NCBI GenBank assembly: GCA_002162095.1 | Contig: CP021424.1 | Coordinates: 1,860,001-1,924,000, forward strand | Direction of reading: 5' to 3' | DNA from: Armatimonadetes bacterium Uphvl-Ar2 | GTDB taxonomy: Bacteria; Armatimonadota; Fimbriimonadia; Fimbriimonadales; Fimbriimonadaceae | DNA: 64,000 nt | In this document: positions 8,065-13,937 of the stretch, in pieces | Position numbering within the stretch: the stretch's first letter is position 1 | Layout of the letters: the number at the start of each line of letters is the position of its first letter | Translations under genes and position numbers: made by a program | The notes under the pieces: model-generated | Told to the model about the DNA's origin: nothing | Database searches by the model: none | Seen by the model: the letters and a program-made list of their open reading frames with translations, nothing else

Positions 8065-8523
8065 TTAGGCGCGGACGACCGTCGGGTCCACGGCGATCTC
8101 CACCGTGCCGCGCACCGCGTTGGTGACGATGCAGTAGGCGTCCGCCTTGTGCGCCATGTCCTCGGCCATCTTGATGTGGTCTTCGGTGGCTTCGTGGCTG
8201 AGCGTGATAACCGGCCGGAGCGTGATCTTGGTGTACTTGAACGTCGGACCATTCTCTTCCACTTCGCCCTGGGCGTTCGTCTCTACGTTGACCAGCGGGA
8301 GCTTGCGATTGGTGGCGATGATGCCAAAGGTGATGCTATAGCAGGCGGCAATGGCGCTGGTCAGCAGCTCTTCGGGGTTGGTGGACTGGCTTTCGCTGCC
8401 GCCAAACTCGGGCGGAACGCGCAGCTCCATGCCCACTTGGGTGCGTTGCGTGGTGGCCTTGCCTTGGCCGTCGCGGCCTCCGGCCCATTGAACTTGCACC
8501 GGATACTCGTGGATTTTCGCCAT
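8065..8523 (-). CDS. OsmC/Ohr-family peroxiredoxin
   Basis: 152 residues of the OsmC/Ohr fold, cytoplasmic thiol peroxidases that reduce organic hydroperoxides. Both redox cysteines are present: Cys61 in AIAACYSITFGIIA and Cys131 in ADAYCIVTNAVRG. The N-terminal GMELRVPPEFGGSESQSTNP segment and the EATEDHIKMAEDMAHKA helix are typical of the OsmC subgroup rather than Ohr. It stands alone: tpiA starts 33 nt downstream on the same strand and the tRNA genes lie upstream in the other direction. Confidence 0.9.
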   Translation of the reverse strand: MAKIHEYPVQVQWAGGRDGQGKATTQRTQVGMELRVPPEFGGSESQSTNPEELLTSAIAACYSITFGIIATNRKLPLVNVETNAQGEVEENGPTFKYTKITLRPVITLSHEATEDHIKMAEDMAHKADAYCIVTNAVRGTVEIAVDPTVVRA

Positions 8524-8601
8524 GTCTCTGGTCTACCGCGTCAGGCGTCCCGATGTCTCGGGAGCGGGGCGCATGGCTGGGGTATTGTTTGGGTCTCGCT
8601 G

Positions 8602-8677
8602 GGCGTCGTACCCAAGCGGTGAAGGGAACGGTCTGCAAAACCGTGATGCAGCGGTTCGAGTCCGCTCGACGCCTCCA
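8602..8677 (+). tRNA. tRNA-Cys (GCA)
   Basis: Cloverleaf read by eye. Acceptor GGCGTCG pairs with CGACGCC; anticodon stem ACGGT/ACCGT encloses loop CTGCAAA with anticodon GCA at 8635-8637; T arm is AGCGG-TTCGAGT-CCGCT. Discriminator is T with encoded CCA (8675-8677), as expected for tRNA-Cys. Followed 31 nt later by a second, non-identical tRNA-Cys. Confidence 0.93.
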
Positions 8678-8708
8678 ACCTTGTTGCGTTCCCGCGAAAA
8701 AACAGTTA

Positions 8709-8783
8709 GGCGCCGTAGCCAAGTGGTAAGGCAGAGGACTGCAAATCCTTTACGCGGCGGTTCGAATCCGCCCGGCGCCTCCA
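8709..8783 (+). tRNA. tRNA-Cys (GCA), second gene
   Basis: Acceptor GGCGCCG pairs with CGGCGCC; D arm GCC/GGC; anticodon loop CTGCAAA with GCA at 8741-8743; T arm GGCGG-TTCGAAT-CCGCC; discriminator T and encoded CCA at 8781-8783. It differs from the upstream tRNA-Cys in all stems, so it is not a recent duplicate. Confidence 0.93.
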
Positions 8784-8848
8784 ACTCCTTTTCTGCCCCT
8801 TTTGGCGGCAAGTCCCGTCTTTTGCGCCGCCCTTGGGGCTGAATCGTC

Positions 8849-8854
8849 TAAGTT
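8849..8854 (+). promoter_or_regulatory. Putative -10 box of the cyclophilin gene
   Basis: TAAGTT, 6 nt before ATG 8861; transcription would begin at or next to the start codon. No Shine-Dalgarno sequence is seen. Confidence 0.45.
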
Positions 8855-8860
8855 ATTGAC

Positions 8861-9397
8861 ATGGCCTTGCGGCGACTCATCCTCTTTGTTGCGGTGCTGA
8901 TGGCGGCCCTGATGGTGCCGGCCCTCATCCCGCAAAACCGCCCCACGATGACCCTTGAGGTCGAAGGGCGCGGCCGCATTGTCATTGAGATGTATCCGGA
9001 CAAAGCTCCCCAGACGGTGGGTCACATCCAGGGTCTGGTGCGCCGGGGCTTTTATGATGGCCAGCGCTTCTTCCGCGTGATCACCGAGCCGCGTCCCTAT
9101 CTCATCCAGACCGGTGACCCGGCCAGCCGCACCCAGGCGATGGACAGCGCCAACATGGGCAGTGGTGGCAGCGGCGCGCGCGTGCCCTATGAAGATAGCG
9201 GCCTGCCCAATGACACGGGCTACGTCGGCCTCAGCACCCTCCCGCGCGACCGGGACAGCGGTGACAGCCAGTTCTACATCTTGCTTGGCCCCTCGCGGTT
9301 CTTGGATGGTCAGTACACGGTGTTTGGCCGGGTGACGCAGGGCATGGATGTGGTTCGCTCCATCCAACTGGGCGATCGCATCACCTCAATTCGCTAA
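8861..9397 (+). CDS. Cyclophilin-type peptidyl-prolyl isomerase, exported
   Basis: 178 residues. An N-terminal hydrophobic segment (LILFVAVLMAALMVPALI) is a signal peptide or anchor, so the enzyme works outside the membrane. The cyclophilin domain follows from about residue 30: IVIEMYPDKAPQTVGHIQGL, FYDGQRFFRVI (with the catalytic-type FxR), QTGDP, and SQFYILLGPSRFLDGQYTVF. It catalyses cis-trans isomerisation of X-Pro bonds during folding of exported proteins. It follows the two tRNA-Cys genes and is 56 nt ahead of the dppB-like gene. Confidence 0.92.
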   Translation: MALRRLILFVAVLMAALMVPALIPQNRPTMTLEVEGRGRIVIEMYPDKAPQTVGHIQGLVRRGFYDGQRFFRVITEPRPYLIQTGDPASRTQAMDSANMGSGGSGARVPYEDSGLPNDTGYVGLSTLPRDRDSGDSQFYILLGPSRFLDGQYTVFGRVTQGMDVVRSIQLGDRITSIR

Positions 9398-9453
9398 TTC
9401 CGTCATTTTCCCCCTTGGCGGCCCGTTTCCTCGGCTAGAATGAGCGGGCAACT

Positions 9454-10427
9454 ATGGCTTCGGGCGGCACCTCTTCGGCATCGCTGTCGCGTCGGCTTTT
9501 GGGCCGCGTGGCGGCGGGCTTGCTGAGCGTGCTGTTTGTGGCATTCGTCACCTTTATGGCCGACGAACTGGCCCCCGGCGATGCCGCGATGGCCATCCTG
9601 GGCGAGAAAGCCCGCCCCGAGCAGATCACCGCGATGCGCAAGCAGATGGGGCTGGACCGGCCCGTGGCCGTGCGCTTTGTGGAGTACGTGGGCAAGGCGG
9701 CGCGGGGTGATTTTGGGAACTCGTATTTCGGCACCCGCGAGCCAGTGAGCGAGTTGATCAGCCGCTCTCTGCCCATCACGGCGATGCTGGCGATCCTGGC
9801 CATTGGGGTGGCGGCGCTGATTGGGATCACGCTTGGCTCGCTGGCGGCAATCTTTGAAGATCGCTGGCCCGACCGCATCATCCTGGCTCTCAGCACTTTG
9901 GGGGTTACGGTGCCAAACTTTGTTCTTATCCCCATCTTCATGCTCATCTTTGTGTTGAGGATGGACCTCTTCCCGCTCACCTGGGAAACCCCCTGCGCGG
10001 CCCGCTTTTCTTCTATCTGGTGCTGCCGGTGGCGGTGCTGGCGGCCCGGCCGATGGCGGTGCTGACCCGACTAACGCGCGCCAGTTTCGTGGATGTTTTG
10101 CGGCAGGAATATATGCGTTTTGCCCGCGCCAAGGGCGTGCCGTTTGGGCAACGCATGTTCAAGCACGGCCTGCGCAACGCCATGCCGCCGGTGGTGACCG
10201 CCATGGGCAACTCGTTCGGCATCCTGCTCACGGGTTCGTTCATCACCGAGACCGCTTTTGCCATGCCCGGGCTGGGCAAGGCCGCGATTGACGCGATCAA
10301 GAAGCGCGACACCCCGGTGGTGATGGCCACCGCTCTCACGGCGGCGGTGCTCTACATCCTGGTCAACCTCATCGTGGACCTGATGCAGCCCGCGCTCGAC
10401 CCGCGCGTGCGGGAGTCGCAGGTATGA
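9454..10427 (+). pseudogene. DppB-like ABC peptide permease, frameshifted
   Basis: The first ~180 codons from ATG 9454 give a DppB/OppB permease (AFVTFMADELAPGDAAMAIL, RPEQITAMRKQMGLDRPV, LPITAMLAILAIGVAALIG, TVPNFVLIPIFMLI). After FPLTWET the frame turns to Arg/Trp/Cys-rich nonsense and stops at 10065. The proper continuation (PLRGPLFFYLVLPVAVLAAR, then EYMRFARAKG and GSFITETAFAMPGLG) is in the next frame and ends at 10427. Adding one C to the C5 run at 9989-9993 restores a ~324-residue permease of normal length. The dppC-like start overlaps the 10427 end by 4 bp, arguing for a working operon and either a sequencing error or a recent mutation. No canonical slippery heptamer is present. Confidence 0.88.
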
Positions 10428-11233
10428 AGCGGCGCGACCCGCTCTTTTGGGGCGGCGTGGTTTTCTTGGTTTTCTTGGTGCTGTTCGCCATTTTCGGCCC
10501 GAACCTGCGCCACAACCCCATCACCCCGGTGGGCACCAACTTTTTGCCGCCGTCGTCGCAGTATTGGCTAGGCACGGATGAACTGGGGCGCGACATCTTT
10601 GCCCGCCTGGCCGAAGGGGCGCGGATCTCGCTCTTCGTCGGTTTTGCGGTGCAGGCCATCGCCCTCACCGTCGGCATCATTGTCGGCCTGACCGGGGTGT
10701 ACGGGCCGCGCTGGCTGGCCGGGCCGATCATGCGCCTCACGGACGCCATGTTCGCCTTCCCCGATATCCTCCTCGCCATCCTCATCATCGGGGTGTGGGG
10801 GCTGGGCATCACGCCCGTCATCGTGGCGCTCAGCATCACGGCCTGGCCGGGGGTGGCCCGGCTGGTGAAGACGCAAGCCGCCGCCATGAACGAACGCGAA
10901 TTCGTGGTGGCCAGCCGTGCCCTGGGGGCGGGCACCCTGTGGACCGTGACCCGGCACGTGCTGCCGCACCTGGCCCCGCTGCTGACAGCGGTGGCGATGG
11001 TGGAGGTCGCGGGGACGATTCTGGGCGAGAGCGCTTTGTCCTTCCTCGGGATCGGCGTGCAGCCGCCCAACCCGAGCTGGGGGAGCATGATTAACTCGGC
11101 GCGGTCGGAGATGAATAGCCACCCCACCCTGTTGCTGTGGCCGTGTTTGTTGCTGTCGCTGACGGTGTTTGCGCTGAACTTTGTGGGGGACGGCATGCGC
11201 CGCCGCCTCGATCCGCGCGCGAGTCAGCAATAG
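10424..11233 (+). CDS. DppC-like ABC peptide permease
   Basis: 269 residues, integral membrane subunit of a dipeptide/oligopeptide importer. Features: an N-terminal membrane segment (FWGGVVFLVFLVLFAIFGP), HNPITPVGTNFLPPSSQYWL then GTDELGRDIFARL (the DppC signature), four further membrane spans, and the ATPase-coupling EAA-type loop REFVVASRALGAG. It overlaps the dppB-like gene by 4 bp. The substrate-binding protein is not nearby, and the only related ATPase is at 26953-27918. The last ~70 codons are duplicated at 12446-12658, and the gene forms the left border of the Cys-rich/pseudopilin tandem array. Confidence 0.92.
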   Translation: MKRRDPLFWGGVVFLVFLVLFAIFGPNLRHNPITPVGTNFLPPSSQYWLGTDELGRDIFARLAEGARISLFVGFAVQAIALTVGIIVGLTGVYGPRWLAGPIMRLTDAMFAFPDILLAILIIGVWGLGITPVIVALSITAWPGVARLVKTQAAAMNEREFVVASRALGAGTLWTVTRHVLPHLAPLLTAVAMVEVAGTILGESALSFLGIGVQPPNPSWGSMINSARSEMNSHPTLLLWPCLLLSLTVFALNFVGDGMRRRLDPRASQQ

Positions 11234-11448
11234 GTATACAAACTTCTACTTTTTTTTTTTCAGATACTTAAGTTACTATCCTGAGCATGAGGAAGTACTT
11301 GCTCATGTTAGGTGCCAGCATCGCCCTGGCGATCCCCCTTGCCGCGGTGACGGATGCTGCGGCGCGCGACTACCGAATCAACTCATGGAAGAACGACCCT
11401 AGCTGTGCTGAAGCCAAGGAGAAGTTGGCACAAGGCGAGCTGATGTCG
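11023..11448 (+). repeat. Direct repeat copy 1: dppC 3' end plus leader of Cys-rich gene
   Basis: Repeated at 12448-12870. It contains the last ~70 codons of the dppC-like gene, a T11 tract, a -10 box and the first ~54 codons of the Cys-rich gene. The intergenic and Cys-rich portion is nearly identical between copies. The dppC portion carries more substitutions (GESALSFLG versus GEKPLALLG), as if the copies came from different alleles. Confidence 0.92.
11274..11279 (+). promoter_or_regulatory. Putative promoter of first Cys-rich gene (TACTAT -10 with T11 tract)
   Basis: TACTAT lies 7 nt before ATG 11287, so transcription would start close to the start codon. A run of 11 T (11250-11260) ends 13 nt upstream of the box and covers the -35 area. 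The second copy has only 9 T. Confidence 0.5.
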
Positions 11449-11700
11449 GTTGTTAAGTGTGAGGCTCCGGACAAAGATTCCTGCTTCATCAGTTGTTCCA
11501 GAGTTAATGGACTTTGGACATACAAACTCAACAGCGGTATGCGCGGCTGTGCTCAGGCAACGGGCTGCGTAGACGGTACCTGTCGAGTGCGGATTTATGA
11601 AGCGTATCCTTGCAGTGCGAGCAACCTGGTGGAAAGCTACACTGAAAGCAATAAGCACTGCGGTCTTCCTACCTATGGATCTGGCGGTGCCGGAGAGTAG
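11287..11700 (+). CDS. Small secreted nine-cysteine protein (copy 1)
   Basis: 137 residues, no recognised family. The signal peptide MRKYLLMLGASIALAIPLAA with an AxA-type site near AVTDAAA predicts export. The mature chain has nine Cys, spaced C-x7-C-x3-C-x17-C-x5-C-x4-C-x9-C-x15-C after the first, and ends PTYGSGGAGE. The paralogue at 12709-13131 keeps the same Cys framework while most other residues differ after residue 54. An exported disulfide-stabilised mini-protein is likely; a surface, bacteriocin-like or pilus-associated role is speculation. It is 15 nt ahead of a pseudopilin gene, so the two are probably co-expressed. GC is lower than in dppC. Confidence 0.75.
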   Translation: MRKYLLMLGASIALAIPLAAVTDAAARDYRINSWKNDPSCAEAKEKLAQGELMSVVKCEAPDKDSCFISCSRVNGLWTYKLNSGMRGCAQATGCVDGTCRVRIYEAYPCSASNLVESYTESNKHCGLPTYGSGGAGE

Positions 11701-11715
11701 TTAGAGGTCGATACC

Positions 11716-12393
11716 ATGCCCGGAAAACGTCAACAATCGCAAGATTCTGATAGTCTACTTGAGCGTGGGCTAAGTATGGTCGAGATTCTAGTCAGTCTTG
11801 CGATTGTTGCCGTTCTTAGTATTCTCATATCAGCAGTCTTGATTAGAGCCAAGTCAAGCGCCCGTGTCGCGAGTTGTATGCAAAACCTGCGTCAAATTGG
11901 CCTTGCTTCCGAGTTGTACTCTAACGATGTTGATGGCAATTTTATACCATTTGGTACTCACATTCCAAACACCGTTCTCCAAGAGAGCGGTGTAGATATC
12001 CTATCTCAAGGAAAGGCTTGGAAACGTGAACTTGGTCGGTACGGAGTCGCCCGGGGACAGTTCTTCTGCCCGGATGATCCATATACAAACCCTCAAAGTG
12101 CGGACTCGCTAATGCCAATGCGACCTCAGTCTGAACATACACATGGAAGTGCACGTCTCTTAACGAGTTATGCAGTTGTGCATGCGGTGTACTTCCGAAG
12201 TATTGGATATAGTAGATCCAGCGTTGATAGTCCTTCCGAACGGCCATACGCAACTGACGGAGTAGTCGAGGTAAAGGGCGGTCTTGCAACTTACAATCAC
12301 GGCGTGCGATTTAATGTACTGCATATTGATGGTAGTGTGAAGAGCTATTCAAATACTCACACATTCCCAGCACTTCTTCGTCCTCGGCCATAA
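11716..12393 (+). CDS. Type II secretion/type IV pilus pseudopilin-like protein with H-x9-DG motif (copy 1)
   Basis: 225 residues. A prepilin peptidase site precedes the hydrophobic helix: RG^LSMVEILVSLAIVAVL, with the required Glu at +5. The helix continues through about residue 45, followed by SCMQNLRQIGLASELYSNDVDG and CPDDPYTNPQ. The C-terminus has NHGVRFNVLHIDGSVKSY, an H-x9-DG motif of the prepilin-type H-X9-DG family expanded in Planctomycetes, Armatimonadota and relatives. It would be inserted in the membrane and processed by a PilD-like peptidase not seen here. It follows the Cys-rich gene by 15 nt and is paralogous to 13146-13832. Confidence 0.88.
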   Translation: MPGKRQQSQDSDSLLERGLSMVEILVSLAIVAVLSILISAVLIRAKSSARVASCMQNLRQIGLASELYSNDVDGNFIPFGTHIPNTVLQESGVDILSQGKAWKRELGRYGVARGQFFCPDDPYTNPQSADSLMPMRPQSEHTHGSARLLTSYAVVHAVYFRSIGYSRSSVDSPSERPYATDGVVEVKGGLATYNHGVRFNVLHIDGSVKSYSNTHTFPALLRPRP

Positions 12394-12445
12394 ACTCTCA
12401 ATCGTATTTTGTCGGTCGCTGCCTTCCAGCTATAGTATCAGAGAT

Positions 12446-12658
12446 ATGGGTGAAAAGCCCTTGGCTCTCTTGGGGATTGGCGTGCAGCCGCCCAACCCGA
12501 GCTGGGGAAGCATGATCAACTCGGCGCGGTCGGAGATGAATAGCCACCCCACCCTTTTGCTGTGGCCGTGCTTGATCCTCTCGATGACGGTGTTTGCGCT
12601 GAACTTTGTGGGGGACGGCATGCGCCGCCGCCTCGATCCGCGCGCGAGTCAGCAATAG
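12446..12658 (+). pseudogene. Duplicated 3' fragment of the dppC-like gene
   Basis: Seventy in-frame codons matching the end of the dppC-like permease (GIGVQPPNPSWGSMINSARS through RRRLDPRASQQ). No membrane core or coupling loop is present, so it cannot act as a permease. Several substitutions (LILSMT versus LLLSLT) are conservative, as if this fragment came from a functional dppC allele of a related strain rather than from the adjacent gene. It marks the left boundary of the second cassette unit. Confidence 0.9.
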
Positions 12659-12870
12659 GTATACAAACTTCTATTTTTTTTTCAGATACTTAAGTTACTA
12701 TCCTGAGCATGAGGAAGTACTTGCTCATGTTAGGTGCCAGCATCGCCCTGGCGATCCCCCTTGCCGCGGTGACGGATGCTGCGGCGCTCGACTACCGAAT
12801 CAACTCATGGAAGAACGACCCTAGCTGTGCTGAAGCCAAGGAGAAGTTGGCACAAGGCGAGCTGATGTCG
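12448..12870 (+). repeat. Direct repeat copy 2: dppC 3' end plus leader of Cys-rich gene
   Basis: Second copy of 11023-11448, 1425 bp downstream. The T tract is 9 instead of 11. Identity to copy 1 stops abruptly after codon 54 of the Cys-rich gene. Confidence 0.92.
12696..12701 (+). promoter_or_regulatory. Putative promoter of second Cys-rich gene (TACTAT -10 with T9 tract)
   Basis: TACTAT, 7 nt before ATG 12709, preceded at 13 nt by T9 (12674-12682). Same arrangement as at 11274 but with a shorter T run. Confidence 0.5.
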
Positions 12871-13131
12871 AATGTAATCTGCAAGCCTGAGGGTGTTGAC
12901 GCTTGTCACAAGCCGTGTACTCCAACTCCGGGAGGGGGTGCCATTTACAAGCCACCCAGCGGATGGCGGGCATGCGGTGAGATTGATGTGTCCAAGTGCA
13001 CCTCGACCTTTTGCACCGTGAGGGCCTATGACGATACGTCTTGCGGTCCAACCTCGTTCTTGTACGAATACAACGAGAGTGCGCGTCGGTGTAATCAGCC
13101 AACGTATGGGTCTGGAGGAGCTGGAGAGTAG
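12709..13131 (+). CDS. Small secreted nine-cysteine protein (copy 2)
   Basis: 140 residues. The first 54 residues match the copy at 11287 except for one change after the signal peptide (AALDY versus AARDY). Beyond that the sequence differs almost completely (VICKPEGVDACHKPCTPTPG), yet the Cys spacing is kept (C-x7-C-x3-C-x18-C-x7-C-x4-C-x9-C-x15-C), as is the PTYGSGGAGE tail. A constant leader and Cys scaffold around a variable body suggests diversification by recombination or selection on a surface or secreted factor. It is followed after 14 nt by its own pseudopilin gene. Function unknown. Confidence 0.75.
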   Translation: MRKYLLMLGASIALAIPLAAVTDAAALDYRINSWKNDPSCAEAKEKLAQGELMSNVICKPEGVDACHKPCTPTPGGGAIYKPPSGWRACGEIDVSKCTSTFCTVRAYDDTSCGPTSFLYEYNESARRCNQPTYGSGGAGE

Positions 13132-13145
13132 ATTCCCAGATTAGC

Positions 13146-13832
13146 ATGAGCATTAAGCGGCAACATTCGTCTTTGTTGACTGTTCGTCATGAATCTGGCA
13201 TTAGTTTGGTTGAAGTACTTGTCAGCATTGCGATCGTTGCCGTACTTAGTGCTCTTATCTCTTTCGCGATTCTCCGGTCTAAGTCTGCTTCCAAATCGGC
13301 TGCATGCTTGCAGAACATGCGTCAAATTGGACTCGCAATTGAACTCTACGCCAATGACGTTGATAACTGTTTTCCTCCTTATGGTACGCACTGGCCTACG
13401 CCATATCTCACAGAGTATAATGCTTCTGATCTGGATGATCGACTAGAAATTGCTCAACGTTGGAAGAAGGCAGTTGCTGCATACGGAGTTAAAGAGCCGC
13501 AGTTCTTCTCGCCAGACGATCCCTTCACAAACGTACAAGCAGCTGAGGCATTGGTTCCCCTCAGGCCACTTGCCGATGGCTTGGGCGGTAAAGCTCGGTT
13601 GGTGACAAGCTATGCAGTTACCCTCTCTTTACGTTTTCACATAATTGGAGTAAGTCGCTCAGCAATTGAGCGACCTTCGGAAACTCCTTATCTTGCAGAA
13701 GGACTAGTCGAGCTGATCAATCCACCAAAGACTATCCATGGCGCGAGGCAAAACATTCTTCATGTCGATGGTAGCGTGAAGAACTATCCGAACACCCACC
13801 AGTTCCCTCAGGTGGTGAATCCGAAGCCATAA
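13146..13832 (+). CDS. Pseudopilin-like protein with H-x9-DG motif (copy 2)
   Basis: 228 residues, paralogue of 11716-12393. Prepilin site SG^ISLVEVLVSIAIVAVLSAL with Glu at +5, then CLQNMRQIGLAIELYANDVD, SPDDPFTNVQ, and IHGARQNILHVDGSVKNY with the H-x9-DG pattern. The order Cys-rich gene, pseudopilin is the same in both units, which argues for a functional pair. At the protein level the two pseudopilins are moderately similar throughout, unlike the Cys-rich pair, whose identity is concentrated at the N-terminus. The last 105 nt before glmS contain no gene. Confidence 0.88.
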   Translation: MSIKRQHSSLLTVRHESGISLVEVLVSIAIVAVLSALISFAILRSKSASKSAACLQNMRQIGLAIELYANDVDNCFPPYGTHWPTPYLTEYNASDLDDRLEIAQRWKKAVAAYGVKEPQFFSPDDPFTNVQAAEALVPLRPLADGLGGKARLVTSYAVTLSLRFHIIGVSRSAIERPSETPYLAEGLVELINPPKTIHGARQNILHVDGSVKNYPNTHQFPQVVNPKP

Positions 13833-13925
13833 CTGAACGTGGTTTGTCGGCTCGCATTGCGAGCAGGCCCAGGCGAATGTGCGCCCACCCACGCTGCGCC
13901 CGCACCGTCAACCCCCTGTACCGAC

Positions 13926-13931
13926 TAAAAT
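13926..13931 (+). promoter_or_regulatory. Putative -10 box of glmS
   Basis: TAAAAT, 6 nt before ATG 13938. No glmS ribozyme-like or other 5' leader can fit between the box and the start codon; transcription probably begins at the A of the ATG. Confidence 0.55.
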
Positions 13932-13937
13932 ACGGGC

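Noticed and set aside
7261-8622. Long plus-strand open frame opposite tpiA and the OsmC gene
   Set aside because: High-GC antisense frame, His/Gly/Ala-rich, no family resemblance; tpiA and OsmC are unambiguous on the other strand.
9980-10000. Programmed ribosomal frameshift in the dppB-like gene
   Set aside because: No canonical X-XXY-YYZ heptamer in the zero frame and no known case for this permease; a lost C in the C5 run is simpler.
13833-13937. glmS ribozyme in the glmS leader
   Set aside because: The -10 box is 6 nt before the ATG, leaving no room for a leader RNA, and no ribozyme-like core is seen upstream.
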